From Pseudomonadota bacterium (lineage in GTDB: Bacteria; Pseudomonadota; Alphaproteobacteria; Rhizobiales; Hyphomicrobiaceae), in contig JAEZHL010000354.1 in NCBI GenBank assembly GCA_023416575.1, forward strand, positions 1-7,084: 7,084 bases of DNA. The letters run 5' to 3'. This document shows positions 6,124 through 7,084 of this stretch, in pieces. The notes beneath the pieces were generated by a model. The model did not search any database and was not told where the DNA came from. It worked only from the letters and a program-made list of their open reading frames with translations. Position 1 is the first letter of the stretch. Each line of letters starts with the position of its first letter. The translations under genes were made by a program, and so were the position numbers.

Positions 6124-7084
6124 CTATGCGGTGAAGCTGATGACGCGTTCCTCGGTCATTTCCCGAATGGCGTAGTAAGGTCCCTCACGGCCGAAGCCGC
6201 TGTCCTTGGAGCCGCCATAGGGCATCAGATCGAGGCGCGAGGAGCTGGTCTCGTTGATGTGCACCCCGCCGACCTTGAGGCGGCGCGCGGCGGCAAAGGC
6301 GGCATCGAGACGGTTCGTGAATATGCCTGTCGCGAGGCCATAGGGCGTAGAATTCACGCGCGCGATGGCACTGTCCCAATCCCGGTAGGACTCGATGCAC
6401 ACGACGGGTCCGAAGATCTCCTGGCAGCCGACCTTCATTCCCGGCGCAATATCGGCGAGCAGCGTCGGCGCGACCACAGCTCCCTGCCGCGTGCCGCCAG
6501 CCAGAAGACGCGCTCCCTGGCTCACCGCTTCGGCGATCCAGCCCTCGACCCGCTCGGCATCCCGCAGCGTGATCAGCGGACCCGTGACGCAGCCGTCAGA
6601 ACGCGGATCGCCATAGGGCAGTGCGGATACCAGTTTCGCCATCCGTGCCTCGACCTCGGCCTTCAGGCTCTCGTGCACGAGCAGGATCTGCACCGACGTG
6701 CATACCTGACCGGCCTTCCGGTATCCTGCCTCGACGATCTTCGGCAGCGCGGTGTCCAGGTCGGCATCCGGCTCCAGAATCGTGAACGCGATCGAGCCCA
6801 GCTCCATCTGCGTTCGGCGTAGTCCGGCCTGCGCCTGGATCAGGCGGCCGACCTCCGTCGATCCGGTGAAGGCGACGTAGCGCACGCGCGGATCTGCCAT
6901 CGCCGTCGAGACGGCCTCGCCGCTACCGTGGAAAACCTGCAGGTATCCCTTCTGAAGACCGGCCTCGGCGAACAGCTGCGCCAGCAGGCATGCCGTCCGC
7001 GGCGTGTGACTTGATGGCTTCAGGATCACCGTGTTGCCTGCCGCCAGCGCCGGCGCGACCTTGTGGATGACCGTGTTGAGCGGC
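6124..7084 (-). CDS. Aldehyde dehydrogenase, NAD(P)-dependent (5' end outside window)
   Basis: The frame is open at the right edge and ends at TAG (6124-6126); 319 residues are visible of a usual 480 or so, so roughly 150-160 N-terminal residues are missing. The GTG at 7029 is not the true start, since the conserved stretch PLNTVIHKVAPALAAGNTV continues upstream of it. Motifs in order are LKPSSHTP (cofactor binding), FTGSTEVGR, MELGSIAF with the general-base Glu at 6802-6804, GQVCTS with the catalytic Cys at 6700-6702, QEIFGPVV with Glu at 6418-6420, and the C-terminal PYGGSKDSGFGREG. The 34-residue spacing from Glu to Cys matches the family. It should oxidise an aldehyde to the acid in the cytoplasm. 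ELGSIAF replaces the commoner ELGGKSP, marking a subfamily. It resembles the broad lactaldehyde/GAPN-like group, but the substrate is not certain. Confidence 0.94.
   Translation of the reverse strand, partial: PLNTVIHKVAPALAAGNTVILKPSSHTPRTACLLAQLFAEAGLQKGYLQVFHGSGEAVSTAMADPRVRYVAFTGSTEVGRLIQAQAGLRRTQMELGSIAFTILEPDADLDTALPKIVEAGYRKAGQVCTSVQILLVHESLKAEVEARMAKLVSALPYGDPRSDGCVTGPLITLRDAERVEGWIAEAVSQGARLLAGGTRQGAVVAPTLLADIAPGMKVGCQEIFGPVVCIESYRDWDSAIARVNSTPYGLATGIFTNRLDAAFAAARRLKVGGVHINETSSSRLDLMPYGGSKDSGFGREGPYYAIREMTEERVISFTA

Noticed and set aside
5368..6822. Plus-strand open frames opposite the SDR (5368-6054) and aldehyde dehydrogenase (6118-6822)
   Set aside because: Both are antisense shadows of genes with complete catalytic motifs; the translations show no domain.

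Overview
This is a G+C-rich window in which every supported gene lies on the minus strand, so it reads from right to left. Gene style suggests a metabolically versatile proteobacterium, probably an alphaproteobacterium of the Rhizobiales type: a Tat-like signal on the binding protein, a Liv/HAAT uptake system next to soluble oxidoreductases, and a glutathione transferase. The taxonomic call is inference from style, not from a marker gene.

Layout in transcription order: a 5'-truncated aldehyde dehydrogenase (7084-6124); an SDR oxidoreductase (6087-5389); a glutathione S-transferase-like protein (5385-4777) 3 nt behind it; a 96-nt gap with three inverted repeats; a Tat-type periplasmic substrate-binding protein (4680-3418); an 81-nt gap with an 11-bp-stem hairpin; a LivH-type permease (3336-2458); and, 4 nt later, one very long open frame (2453 to the left edge).

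The most notable observation is that long frame. It encodes a LivM-type permease, a LivG-type ATPase and a LivF-type ATPase in a single uninterrupted reading frame of 817 complete codons, still open at position 1. I checked the frame at the start, at both Walker A motifs and at the window edge, and found no stop. The usual five-gene HAAT transporter (K, H, M, G, F) is thus reduced to three: a binding protein, a LivH permease, and a LivM-LivG-LivF fusion. All ATPase motifs of both nucleotide-binding domains look intact, so this does not look like decay.

The likely joint role is uptake of a small organic compound (amino acid, amide, or aromatic or carboxylic acid; the substrate is not readable from the sequence) followed by oxidation or reduction in the cytoplasm and possibly glutathione-dependent handling. 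The 96-nt gap before the binding-protein gene is the best candidate for a separate promoter and operator. I saw no RNA genes, mobile elements, CRISPR arrays or integration signs.
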